Origin: CALAZP01 sp964410725
GTDB lineage: Bacteria > Bacteroidota > Bacteroidia > Chitinophagales > Saprospiraceae
NCBI GenBank assembly: GCA_964410725.1
Contig: CAYPID010000003.1
Location: 50,118 to 114,117 of the forward strand
Reading direction: 5' to 3'
DNA length: 64,000 nt
Shown here in pieces: positions 1 to 8,150 of this stretch; the stretch's first letter is position 1; every line of letters starts with the position of its first letter. The notes beneath the pieces are model-generated. The model saw nothing but the letters and a program-made list of their open reading frames with translations, was not told the origin of the DNA and did no database searches. Both the position numbers and the translations under genes were made by a program.

Positions 1-379
1 GAATCCCTTCTTTATTAAAGTAAGACATTAATCCAGCCATAAACCGGGCACCAAAATCTTTGAAAGCCATGGACGGTCCATGCCATAGCTCTTGAATATA
101 TATGTTATCATAAAGTTGAACGAGAGGAGCTGGGAAAGTAATGGTTTCATCAATAATATGGAGAAGGGTATTAGATGGAATATCCCTTCCGATCAGTTCG
201 CTTGCTATTTTGAAAGCTATTTCTTTAAAAGAATGGTTAGGTAAATTCTTTAACCATTCTTTATCCAACTGGGGAATATTTAAAGGCATATATAACCCAT
301 TATCTTTTGGTAATCCATCCATGACAGCCTTTTTAAGGCTTACCTTATTTTTAGGGTTCTTAGTGCTATATAATTTCAT
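1..379 (-). CDS. thrC: threonine synthase, N-terminal part (cut by window start)
   Basis: This is the first ~126 codons of a threonine synthase, the PLP enzyme that converts O-phosphohomoserine to threonine in the cytosol. The translation starts MKLYSTKNPKNKVSLKKAV, and about residue 105 it carries the family signature HGPSMAFKDFG, whose lysine forms the Schiff base with PLP. The reading frame stays open to the window edge, so the C-terminal two thirds are missing here. Its ATG overlaps the thrB stop by 4 bases (ATGA), so it is the last gene seen of a thrA-thrB-thrC operon and is probably translationally coupled. Confidence 0.93.
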   Translation of the reverse strand, partial: MKLYSTKNPKNKVSLKKAVMDGLPKDNGLYMPLNIPQLDKEWLKNLPNHSFKEIAFKIASELIGRDIPSNTLLHIIDETITFPAPLVQLYDNIYIQELWHGPSMAFKDFGARFMAGLMSYFNKEGI

Positions 380-1314
380 GATTTTATTTCTTTGCATCCA
401 ACTTTATTAATGGGACTAGCATAAAATGTTGCCATAAGTTGTTTAGAAGAATAATGAGCCACAGATGCTTGACCAAACTCAATAGCAGATTTTTCAGATT
501 CAAATAGTGCGAAGATTGATGGACCTGCACCACTAATACTGCAGCAGATACAATTCTGTTGAAGAGCAAGGTCTTTTATTTCATTAAATTTTGGTATAAG
601 TGGTGCTCTTTGTGGCTCAATCCATTGATCATGGAGGCTTCTTTTCATTAAAGCGTAATCTTCACGGTATAACGAAGCTACAAAGGCGGCTAGATTTCCA
701 GTCTGTTTTACTACAAGATTAATGGGTACATTACTTTTCAGAATATTCCTTGCATCTTTAGTGAGGATACTTACTTCTGGGTGGATAACTGAAACAAACA
801 AATTTTCTGGAACAGGAAGGTTAATGACATCTAGTGCGGTATTGTCTCGTATCAATTGAATTCCTCCAAGTAAAGAAGGAGCTACATTATCTGCATGGTA
901 TGCGCCATCAGCAATTTGTTCTCCTTCCACAGCAAACTTTAAAAGTTCAATTTTTTTAAGGGGTTGGCCTAGCAAAAGGTTAATAGCATGTACCGCTCCC
1001 GCTGCACTAGCGGCACTTGAACCCATTCCGCTTCCAAAAGGCATCTTTTTATGAATGTCAATATAGATTCCAAGATTTGATTTACCTAAAAAAGCCAATA
1101 GGCGCAATGCTGCATAACCTGCTGTATTTTTTAATGCTTCGTAAGGAAGTTTACCATTATCACCTGTTATCTTTCGAATTATAAGGCCTTCGCCTTCATG
1201 AAAACCTGCTTCAATTACATCCCCTGGGCCCTCTATTGCTAGTCCAAGGATATCATATCCAACGGCTAAATTAGCAACGGTAGCTGGAGCAAAAACTTTT
1301 ACTGTAGTTGACAT
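376..1314 (-). CDS. thrB: homoserine kinase
   Basis: Homoserine kinase, 312 aa, phosphorylates L-homoserine with ATP to give O-phosphohomoserine, the substrate of the next gene product. It is a GHMP-family kinase. The N-terminal APATVANLAVGYDILG segment and the glycine/serine-rich phosphate loop MPFGSGMGSSAAS (residues 91-103) are clear, and a C-terminal SGAGPS motif is present. Length is normal for the family. It lies 2 bp after thrA and overlaps thrC by 4 bp, so the three genes form one operon for threonine synthesis from aspartate semialdehyde. Confidence 0.96.
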   Translation of the reverse strand: MSTTVKVFAPATVANLAVGYDILGLAIEGPGDVIEAGFHEGEGLIIRKITGDNGKLPYEALKNTAGYAALRLLAFLGKSNLGIYIDIHKKMPFGSGMGSSAASAAGAVHAINLLLGQPLKKIELLKFAVEGEQIADGAYHADNVAPSLLGGIQLIRDNTALDVINLPVPENLFVSVIHPEVSILTKDARNILKSNVPINLVVKQTGNLAAFVASLYREDYALMKRSLHDQWIEPQRAPLIPKFNEIKDLALQQNCICCSISGAGPSIFALFESEKSAIEFGQASVAHYSSKQLMATFYASPINKVGCKEIKS

Positions 1315-1316
1315 AT

Positions 1317-3767
1317 TTACTTAAGCGTATGACCAATAAATAGAATTTCGGCAAAAACCCCGGCGGCTGTTACTTCTGCTCCTGCACCAGGTCCTCTGAC
1401 TACAAGTGGACGCTCCATATATCTCTCTGTAGTGAAAACAATCATATTGTCACTGCCATCTAAATTGAAAAATGGACTTTCTTTACCAACTTTCTGTAAT
1501 CTCACAGACGCTTTACCGCCTTCTAGTTTGGCAATTACACAAAGTTTTTGATCAACAGAATCGAAAACCAATTTGGTGAAATTTTCATCTTCTAGAGGTA
1601 GTTGATCGAAAAAACTATTTATATCTGGCGCATCAATTAAATAGGAAGGAAGAATAGGTTCAAATGAAATGTCTGCCATTTCTAGCGGAAACCCTACCTC
1701 TCTGGAGAGAATAAGAATTTTCCTCATCACGTCCAACCCTCCTAAATCAGCTCTGGGATCTGGTTCGGTATATCCTAAATCCAAAGCTTCTTTGACAATA
1801 CTGCTAAAAGATTTTCCAAGGGCTAAATTGTTAAAAATATAAGAAAGTGATCCAGATAGAACGCCTTCAATCTTAAGAATTTTATCTCCACTGTCGATTA
1901 GGTTTCTTAGGGTAGAAATTACAGGTAATCCTGCTCCCACATTGGTTTCATAACTGAACAAGACGCCTCTTTTTCTAGCAGTTTCATGAAGATGTTTATA
2001 ACTGTCGTAGTCAGCTGAATTTGCAATTTTATTGGGAGTAGAAATGGAGATGCTATTTTCTAATACAGCTAAGTATTGTTCTGCTACATCCTTACTCGCA
2101 GTATTGTCAACAAAAATGCTATTGGGTAAATTAAAGTCTTTCATCTTTGTGACAAATCTTTGAATGTCTGCGGATTCTTCAGATTGCTCCAAATGATCTT
2201 TCCAATTATGAAGGTCAATTCCATCTTCATGGAATAGCATTTTTTGGCTGTTACTAATGCCTATTATTTTTAGATCAGTACCCTTTTGTGTCTTAAGGAA
2301 ATTAGATTGTTTAGCAATTTGGGCAATAAGAGCTTTTCCGATTAGGCCTACTCCAACAATGAAGAGATGGAGTTGATTGGATTCCGAAAGGAAAAATCCA
2401 TCATGTAATGCATTAAGCGCTTTTTCCTCGTCCTTTTGGGATACCACTACAGAAATATTAAGTTCTGACGAACCTTGCGCAATTGCTACTACATTTATTC
2501 CATTTTTACCTAAGGCGTTAAACAAGCGACCTGCAATTCCTGGCATGTAGCGCATTTGTTCACCAATAATAGCAACGGTGGAAAGATTATTTTCAACTTT
2601 AATGGGATCAACTAGATTGCTTCTGATTTCGTTTTTGAAAGTTTCCTCCAATACCTCCCTGGCTAACTTGGCATTAGCAGGATCAATGGCAAAACTTATA
2701 GAATATTCCGAAGAACCCTGAGTAATTAAAATCACATTGATTCCAGCTTGTGCTAATGAACTGAAAACTAGACCTGCTATACCAGGAACACCAAATAAAC
2801 CACTACCTTGAATAGTTAAAAGTGAAATCTTTGAAATAGAAGAAATTCCTTTTACTGCTTTTTCTTGCTTTTGAGTTTTATTAGAAATTCTTGTTCCAAT
2901 AAATTCAGGGTTAAAGGTGTTCTTGATATAAAGAGGAATTTTATTTACCATTACTGGGTGTAAAGTGGGAGGGTATATTACTTTAGCACCAAAATGAGAC
3001 ATTTCAAGAGCCTCCGAATAGGACATTTCAGATATGGTAAATGCTTTTTTAACCTTCCTTGGATCGGCAGTCAATACTCCGTCTACATCAGTCCAAATTT
3101 CCAGGACATCCGCTTCTAATCCAGCAGATAGTAAAGAAGCAGTGTAATCGGAACCACCTCGTCCCAATGTAGTAGTTAACCCCCCTTTGGCAGAGGCAAT
3201 AAATCCTGTAACTATATGAATGCCAGAGTTTTGTGAATAATACTCCTTAATTTTTTCATAGGTCAATTTTAAATCTACTTTGGCATTCCCAAAATTTTTG
3301 TTGGTCTTGATAATTTGACGTGCATTCAAATATTTAGCTGGAATACCATGTTGTTGTAAGACGTAACTTATAATAAATGCTGAGTTTCTTTCTCCAAAAC
3401 TCAATACATAATCCATTGTCCTTTTTGAAGCCTCTCGGACTAAAAATACCCCTGCCAATAAGTTTTTTAATACTTCGTGATTTTTATAGAGTTCGTCTTT
3501 AATCTCTTGTTTGAGGGGCCCAGAAAGTAATTTTTCTATTGCATCAAAGTGTCTTTTACTAAAAGATTCGAAAACATCTTGATATTTAGGATCCCCTTCT
3601 GAGGCAAGATGCGCCATTTCAATTAAGGAATCAGTAACTCCTCCAAATGCTGAAAAAACAACTGTGAATTTATCTCCTCTTCCGTAATAGGTTTTAAGAA
3701 TAGAAACTATACTAAGAATACGTTCCGGGGTCCCAACCGAGGAACCACCAAATTTCAATACTTTCAT
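1317..3767 (-). CDS. thrA: bifunctional aspartate kinase / homoserine dehydrogenase I
   Basis: A fused enzyme of 816 aa catalysing the first and third steps of the aspartate-to-threonine pathway. Residues 1-300 are the aspartokinase domain with KFGGSSVG at 5-12 and the TTLGRGGSDYTA loop near 200. Residues ~310-455 hold two ACT-type regulatory repeats (GVPGIAGLVFSSL and MPGIAGRLFNALG). The homoserine dehydrogenase domain follows, with an NAD(P) loop GVGLIGKAL near 470 and the C-terminal GPGAGAEVTAAGVFAE motif. The ACT repeats imply feedback by threonine, as known for ThrA. It is first in the operon; no attenuator leader peptide was found upstream, but a candidate promoter lies at 3810-3840. 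Confidence 0.97.
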   Translation of the reverse strand: MKVLKFGGSSVGTPERILSIVSILKTYYGRGDKFTVVFSAFGGVTDSLIEMAHLASEGDPKYQDVFESFSKRHFDAIEKLLSGPLKQEIKDELYKNHEVLKNLLAGVFLVREASKRTMDYVLSFGERNSAFIISYVLQQHGIPAKYLNARQIIKTNKNFGNAKVDLKLTYEKIKEYYSQNSGIHIVTGFIASAKGGLTTTLGRGGSDYTASLLSAGLEADVLEIWTDVDGVLTADPRKVKKAFTISEMSYSEALEMSHFGAKVIYPPTLHPVMVNKIPLYIKNTFNPEFIGTRISNKTQKQEKAVKGISSISKISLLTIQGSGLFGVPGIAGLVFSSLAQAGINVILITQGSSEYSISFAIDPANAKLAREVLEETFKNEIRSNLVDPIKVENNLSTVAIIGEQMRYMPGIAGRLFNALGKNGINVVAIAQGSSELNISVVVSQKDEEKALNALHDGFFLSESNQLHLFIVGVGLIGKALIAQIAKQSNFLKTQKGTDLKIIGISNSQKMLFHEDGIDLHNWKDHLEQSEESADIQRFVTKMKDFNLPNSIFVDNTASKDVAEQYLAVLENSISISTPNKIANSADYDSYKHLHETARKRGVLFSYETNVGAGLPVISTLRNLIDSGDKILKIEGVLSGSLSYIFNNLALGKSFSSIVKEALDLGYTEPDPRADLGGLDVMRKILILSREVGFPLEMADISFEPILPSYLIDAPDINSFFDQLPLEDENFTKLVFDSVDQKLCVIAKLEGGKASVRLQKVGKESPFFNLDGSDNMIVFTTERYMERPLVVRGPGAGAEVTAAGVFAEILFIGHTLK

Positions 3768-3809
3768 ATCGTTGTGTTAGTAGTAAGGCTTTATCGGAAA
3801 TGGCGAAAA

Positions 3810-3840
3810 CAAATGTAGCCTTTTTTTAATATTGGTGAAA
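3810..3840 (-). promoter_or_regulatory. candidate Bacteroidota-type promoter of the thr operon
   Basis: On the minus strand TACATTTG (3817-3810) matches the Bacteroidota -7 element TAnnTTTG exactly. TTTC (3840-3837), one mismatch from TTTG, sits 19 bases upstream. The predicted start would lie about 35 bases before the thrA ATG. This is a consensus match only, without experimental support. Confidence 0.5.
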
Positions 3841-3889
3841 CCCTAGAATAATATCTTCCTTTCTTAAAAGAAATCTATTTGAGAATAAT

Positions 3890-4318
3890 TTATTGCGTTT
3901 CAAAAAGCTTTATAGCCTCATTTTCTTTATTTCTCATGATAATTAAATCCTTCTCGCTTTTATCACCATACCCACAAAGGTGTAAGATACCGTGAGACAT
4001 AACCCTTATTAGTTCATTGTCAAAACTTAGGTTTAATTCTTCCGCGTTTTCTTTAATTCGATCGATACTTATAAAGATGTCGGCAGCGATTATTGGAAAG
4101 GATTCGTAAGGGAAAGTAATAATATCAGTTAAGGTATCGTGAGACAAATAGGACAGATTTAATTTATGTAAATAATCATCGCTACAATAAATGTAGCTAA
4201 TCTGCTGCAGTTGACCTTGGTGCATCTCAATTAATAAGCTCAACCATTTTCGATAGGTATTCCTTTTTTCAAGTACAAAATTTGTATCCTCATAAAAAAA
4301 TGAAATTCGATCCTCCAT
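3890..4318 (-). CDS. ybeY: endoribonuclease YbeY (rRNA maturation factor)
   Basis: A 142-aa zinc-dependent endoribonuclease of the UPF0054/YbeY family, needed for 16S rRNA 3' maturation and ribosome quality control. The metal motif HGILHLCGYGDK is near residue 110. The third ligand, usually histidine in the enteric HGxLHLxGYDH form, is replaced by the GYxDK variant that I recall as common in Bacteroidota. The ATG at 4318 is chosen over a TTG one codon upstream because it makes a 1-base TGATG overlap with the preceding gene, implying translational coupling. Confidence 0.9.
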   Translation of the reverse strand: MEDRISFFYEDTNFVLEKRNTYRKWLSLLIEMHQGQLQQISYIYCSDDYLHKLNLSYLSHDTLTDIITFPYESFPIIAADIFISIDRIKENAEELNLSFDNELIRVMSHGILHLCGYGDKSEKDLIIMRNKENEAIKLFETQ

Positions 4319-4704
4319 CAAATTTTAAACTCTAATTTAACGGTAGTGCCATTATTGCAATAACATACACCATCACATAATCTTTTCATAATAAAAACTC
4401 CCCGGCCTCCAACGCAAAATAGCCTCTCTTCCGCAGTTGGGTCCGGAATTTCATTTACATTGAATCCCTTTCCCTGGTCGGAGACAGAAATAGAAATTTT
4501 ATTTTTCTCTTCCGTTAAACTAATACAGACTTTTTTATTTGAATCTTGCTTGTTGCCGTGAATGATAGCGTTACTAACAGCTTCCGTTAAACTGATTAAA
4601 ACGTTACCATACTGTTCCTCATCCAATCTATATTGTGTTGCAATTTTTTTTACAAACCATTCTAATTGCTGTAGTTCACTAGTGTTGGAAGATAGCTCAA
4701 GCAT
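4318..4704 (-). CDS. RsbW-like HATPase / anti-sigma regulatory ATP-binding protein
   Basis: A 128-aa stand-alone GHKL (HATPase_c_2) domain like the Ser/Thr kinases RsbW and SpoIIAB. The N-box ALTEAVSNAIIHGN-type segment is seen as SLTEAVSNAIIHGNK near residue 40. The G1 box DQGKGFN is near 90, and a second glycine box GGRGVFIMKRLCD is near 110. No transmembrane or sensor domain is present, so it is a cytosolic regulator. No anti-anti-sigma factor or phosphatase lies beside it in this window. It sits between a DUF4175 gene and ybeY in a compact operon. Its target cannot be inferred from the sequence. Confidence 0.85.
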   Translation of the reverse strand: MLELSSNTSELQQLEWFVKKIATQYRLDEEQYGNVLISLTEAVSNAIIHGNKQDSNKKVCISLTEEKNKISISVSDQGKGFNVNEIPDPTAEERLFCVGGRGVFIMKRLCDGVCYCNNGTTVKLEFKI

Positions 4705-4724
4705 TTTTACTCTTTTTATCCAAT

Positions 4725-7700
4725 TTATTCAAATTTAGTGCCAAATCCTCCCATGTAATTTTCCAGAAGCAGTTTGTAGAAAGGTTCTAATCCAGGAGCA
4801 GCTTTGCGGAATTCTTCAATTTCTGCTTTTCTTTTTTTAAGATATTCTTCTAATGAGGGAGGAACTACCCGATTTTTTTGACTAGCAGTTTCTGATTCTC
4901 TTTCGTTTTCCCATTCTTGCTCTCTTTCAGCTTTTTCGTGATCGAGTAATTTGGTTAGTATTTCTTCTTGTCTTTTCATCATCTCATTGGTCAATTTTTT
5001 ATTGACCAAATCGGTCTCAACTTTATCCATCTCTTCTACCAACTCCTGAAGTAATGGGTCGCCCTTTCCCTGACCTTGCAACTCCTTTATTTTTTCCTCT
5101 AAAGCTTTTCTCAGAGCTGCCTGTTTTGCAGCCATTTCTGCAAATTCTTTTGAACTAGCCCCTCCAGGTTTTTTACCCGCTTCCTGCATTTCTTGATTCA
5201 AAGATTGTTGACCATCGCTCATTTTATCTTGAGGTTCGTTTCCATTTTGCTGACCTTGAGGTTGACTACACATCTGTTGACCCGCCATCATTTGTGACAT
5301 CTGTTGCTGCATTTGCTGCATTACTTCACTAAGCATTAAAGCTAGGTCATTGGTATAAGTCATCACTCGTTGTTGAAAATTTCCAGCAAGAGGCACTTTT
5401 CTTTCTTCCAAATGCCGGATGCTCAAGTCTAAATTTTCTTCTACTGCAACTACCTTTTCTGTTAAAAATGCTTCAAGTTGAAAAACTCTTTTAGCAAGTT
5501 CATTTAAACTATCTTTCGCCAAAGCGAAATCGTCCTTTAATTTGAATTGATTTTGTACTTGGGAAACATAGAGAGGGGTGTTAATAGCAGTAGTACTTAA
5601 CTCTCCCATTAAATCTTCCTGTTCAAACGAAATGCCTATTAAATTTTCCATTAATTGTCGAAGTGCAGCCATATCTTCCTGCATTTGTTGCATTTTGGAT
5701 TCCTGCATTTGCTGAGTCATTTGATCAGCAGCATCCTTTAACTCTTGTGCAGCTTTTTTCTGCTCGCTAGCTGCCTTTTTGTTGTCTTGTTGATTTAGTT
5801 GTTTCTTACTCTCATTCAACTGCTTTTCAGCTCGATCAATATTTTCCTCGGGTAACTTCAAATCCTGAGGGGATTTGGAGTTATTACTCTTGTCCTTTAT
5901 TTTGTCTAAGTCTTCTTGTATTTCTTTAAGCTGATCTTCAAAATTTTCTATATCCTCCTGAGAAGTTTTATTATCCTCGGAGCCCGAATTATCATCCAAT
6001 TTTTGAGCGGAGTCTTCTAGTTTTTTACTTAAATCCTCTAGTTGATCAATAGCTTCTTTCATCTCTTTTTCAAGCTCCAATTGTTGGAATAATTCCATCA
6101 ACCGATCAAGGTTGGTTTCCAGGACTTTTTCATTTTTATTGACCTTGTCCAACATCTCTAATAGCTGTTCCTTGTCAAGCTGATTCATCAACTCTTCAAT
6201 TTTTTGAAGAATCTCATTTAACTCCTCATTTTCTAATTCTTCTAATAAATCTTCTAAAGATTCTTGTTGGTCCAGAACTTCCTCGTCAGTATCTTGTAAA
6301 ATCTGCTGATTCTTTAAATTTTCCTCAAATCGTTCTTTAGCTTCTTCAATCAGATTTTCTACATTTTTTTGTTTGTTAACAAGCTTTTCCAATTCTTTTT
6401 TGTCTTGCCACTCCAATTCTTTTTTTTGCAGCAGGTTATTTTTGAATTGTTCCACCTCATTGCGTAGTTCTTTATTTTCTCGAATAGCAGTTTTCAATTT
6501 CGCTTTAAATTCTTCCTCATTTTCTTGTTCCTTTTCTTTGAAGTCCTCTTTAGTTGGCAATTTTTTTTGCATCCTTTCGGTAAAAGAACTCTTAAACCCG
6601 TTGACGACATCGTTATCGATGATTTCGAAATAATAGGTTACCTCATCACCAGGAGTTAGCTCCAATGTTGTAAAATCAAAATCAAATTGAAAAGTCTCCT
6701 CAGAAATTTCTGAATCAAATTTTTTAACCACTATCGATGAATCAATTGTGAGATTTTCCCTTTTGATAACATAGTGAAAGAGCAGTTGAGTGAGCCCATA
6801 ATCATCTTTTAGATCTCCTGCGAAATAGAAAAAGTTAGGGTCTATTTCATCAGGATAGCTTTTGATAGATATGGCCGGATATTCATCTTGTATTACTTTA
6901 ATAAAATATTCCACTGAATCAACTCGAGAACTCCAATCATTACCAATCAATACTGAGTAGTAGCTGGATTGCAACATAGATTTTGACAATGAAAAATCGG
7001 ATTCTGAGATACTATTAGCTTGCTCGGGATTTGAAGAGTCAAATTTTAGAGAAATGCCATCAGTATGTTGGGCATGGAACAACCAAGTTATTTGAGTTCC
7101 TTCTGGTATTATCAAATCGCCAGTATTTTCAAGCGTCTCTGAGCGAAGTTGTGTATGTTCGGGATAGTTTAAGGAAATTTCAAAACCTAATATCATGGGT
7201 TTTGAAACTATAGAAATTTGGTATTCTTTGGAGAAAATGGACCCGGAATTAAGTCTAAAATTGATTGGTTCGGATACATTTCTAAAGACATATGAGTAAA
7301 TATTATGATCCTCTTTTCGAAGTTTGTACCTGTAATCTCCGATCAATACGTAGGCTTCATTGGGAATGGCCTTACCATCAATCTTAATTTTTAGATTAAA
7401 GTTATCATATTGCGCAACTTCCAGCTGGGTATTTTGAATAGTAAATTTAAATGGTGCGGGTTTTTCAAATTCAGTATTATTATTTATAAATCTAAATGTA
7501 CTATCAGTCAGCACAGAAGGAGCACTGAATAAAAGAATGAAAAACAGTAATATCGGGGGCAAAGCAAATCGCAAATATTTTTTGTTTTCACTAAGATTGA
7601 TAGCTTTTCGGAAAGGTGTAAGTTTAATGTCATCAGACTTTTGATCTATGCCAGCTAAGATCAGTGCATTTGAATTGGTATTGCTTTGTAATTGAGCATT

Positions 7701-8051
7701 TAAGTCTAAAATATTAATAAGTTTATCTTGAACATTTGAAAAATATTTTCCAATAATCAGAGCTGCATCATTATGACTGATTACATCGCCTAATCGAAAA
7801 AATTTGAAAAGCGGTCCAAATACCCATATAGCAATAAAAGAAAGGCAGGAAAGGAAGTACACTGCCAATAAGGTTTTTCTTAGTGTCGGAGAAAAATAAA
7901 AGTAATATTCACTGATACTAAAGGCTAGAAAAAGACCGACTATAAGACCAACACTATAGAGTGAACCCCGGATAATTTTGTTGAGATAATACTTGCGAAT
8001 GAAAGCATCTAGTTTTGAAATTAAAAGTTGGTAATTTTCCATTCTATTCAT
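4725..8051 (-). CDS. DUF4175-family membrane protein with long coiled coil
   Basis: A 1108-aa protein of the Bacteroidota DUF4175 type; no biochemical role is established. Residues ~23-85 contain two membrane helices and a third lies near 160-180, followed by a large extracytoplasmic beta-rich region (~190-500). From ~510 to ~1000 the sequence is almost entirely charged coiled coil (repeated EEL/EKLL/NQLDKEQL-like heptads), with a Q/M-rich stretch MQQQMSQMMAGQQM near 900. It is the first gene of the operon leading to the HATPase and ybeY genes. Its size and architecture suggest a periplasmic mechanical or scaffolding role, but that is inference. Start is ATG 8051; an in-frame ATG at 8042 is possible. 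Confidence 0.85.
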   Translation of the reverse strand: MNRMENYQLLISKLDAFIRKYYLNKIIRGSLYSVGLIVGLFLAFSISEYYFYFSPTLRKTLLAVYFLSCLSFIAIWVFGPLFKFFRLGDVISHNDAALIIGKYFSNVQDKLINILDLNAQLQSNTNSNALILAGIDQKSDDIKLTPFRKAINLSENKKYLRFALPPILLFFILLFSAPSVLTDSTFRFINNNTEFEKPAPFKFTIQNTQLEVAQYDNFNLKIKIDGKAIPNEAYVLIGDYRYKLRKEDHNIYSYVFRNVSEPINFRLNSGSIFSKEYQISIVSKPMILGFEISLNYPEHTQLRSETLENTGDLIIPEGTQITWLFHAQHTDGISLKFDSSNPEQANSISESDFSLSKSMLQSSYYSVLIGNDWSSRVDSVEYFIKVIQDEYPAISIKSYPDEIDPNFFYFAGDLKDDYGLTQLLFHYVIKRENLTIDSSIVVKKFDSEISEETFQFDFDFTTLELTPGDEVTYYFEIIDNDVVNGFKSSFTERMQKKLPTKEDFKEKEQENEEEFKAKLKTAIRENKELRNEVEQFKNNLLQKKELEWQDKKELEKLVNKQKNVENLIEEAKERFEENLKNQQILQDTDEEVLDQQESLEDLLEELENEELNEILQKIEELMNQLDKEQLLEMLDKVNKNEKVLETNLDRLMELFQQLELEKEMKEAIDQLEDLSKKLEDSAQKLDDNSGSEDNKTSQEDIENFEDQLKEIQEDLDKIKDKSNNSKSPQDLKLPEENIDRAEKQLNESKKQLNQQDNKKAASEQKKAAQELKDAADQMTQQMQESKMQQMQEDMAALRQLMENLIGISFEQEDLMGELSTTAINTPLYVSQVQNQFKLKDDFALAKDSLNELAKRVFQLEAFLTEKVVAVEENLDLSIRHLEERKVPLAGNFQQRVMTYTNDLALMLSEVMQQMQQQMSQMMAGQQMCSQPQGQQNGNEPQDKMSDGQQSLNQEMQEAGKKPGGASSKEFAEMAAKQAALRKALEEKIKELQGQGKGDPLLQELVEEMDKVETDLVNKKLTNEMMKRQEEILTKLLDHEKAEREQEWENERESETASQKNRVVPPSLEEYLKKRKAEIEEFRKAAPGLEPFYKLLLENYMGGFGTKFE

Positions 8052-8117
8052 AACCAGAATTTACAGTGACTTATTCATCAACGATTTAATACATTCATTG
8101 GTTGCTCAAATAATCAA

Positions 8118-8150
8118 CAAATGTAATATACCAAGTTATTTGAATGCAAA
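8118..8150 (-). promoter_or_regulatory. candidate promoter of the DUF4175-HATPase-ybeY operon
   Basis: Minus-strand TTTG (8150-8147), 21 bases, then TACATTTG (8125-8118): both boxes of the Bacteroidota consensus TTTG/TAnnTTTG match exactly. The upstream box lies inside the last codons of the aminopeptidase gene. The start codon at 8051 is about 65 bases downstream. Confidence 0.6.

Noticed and set aside
3768..3889. Threonine attenuator leader peptide upstream of thrA
   Set aside because: No short ORF rich in Thr/Ile codons and no terminator/antiterminator pair could be found in this interval.
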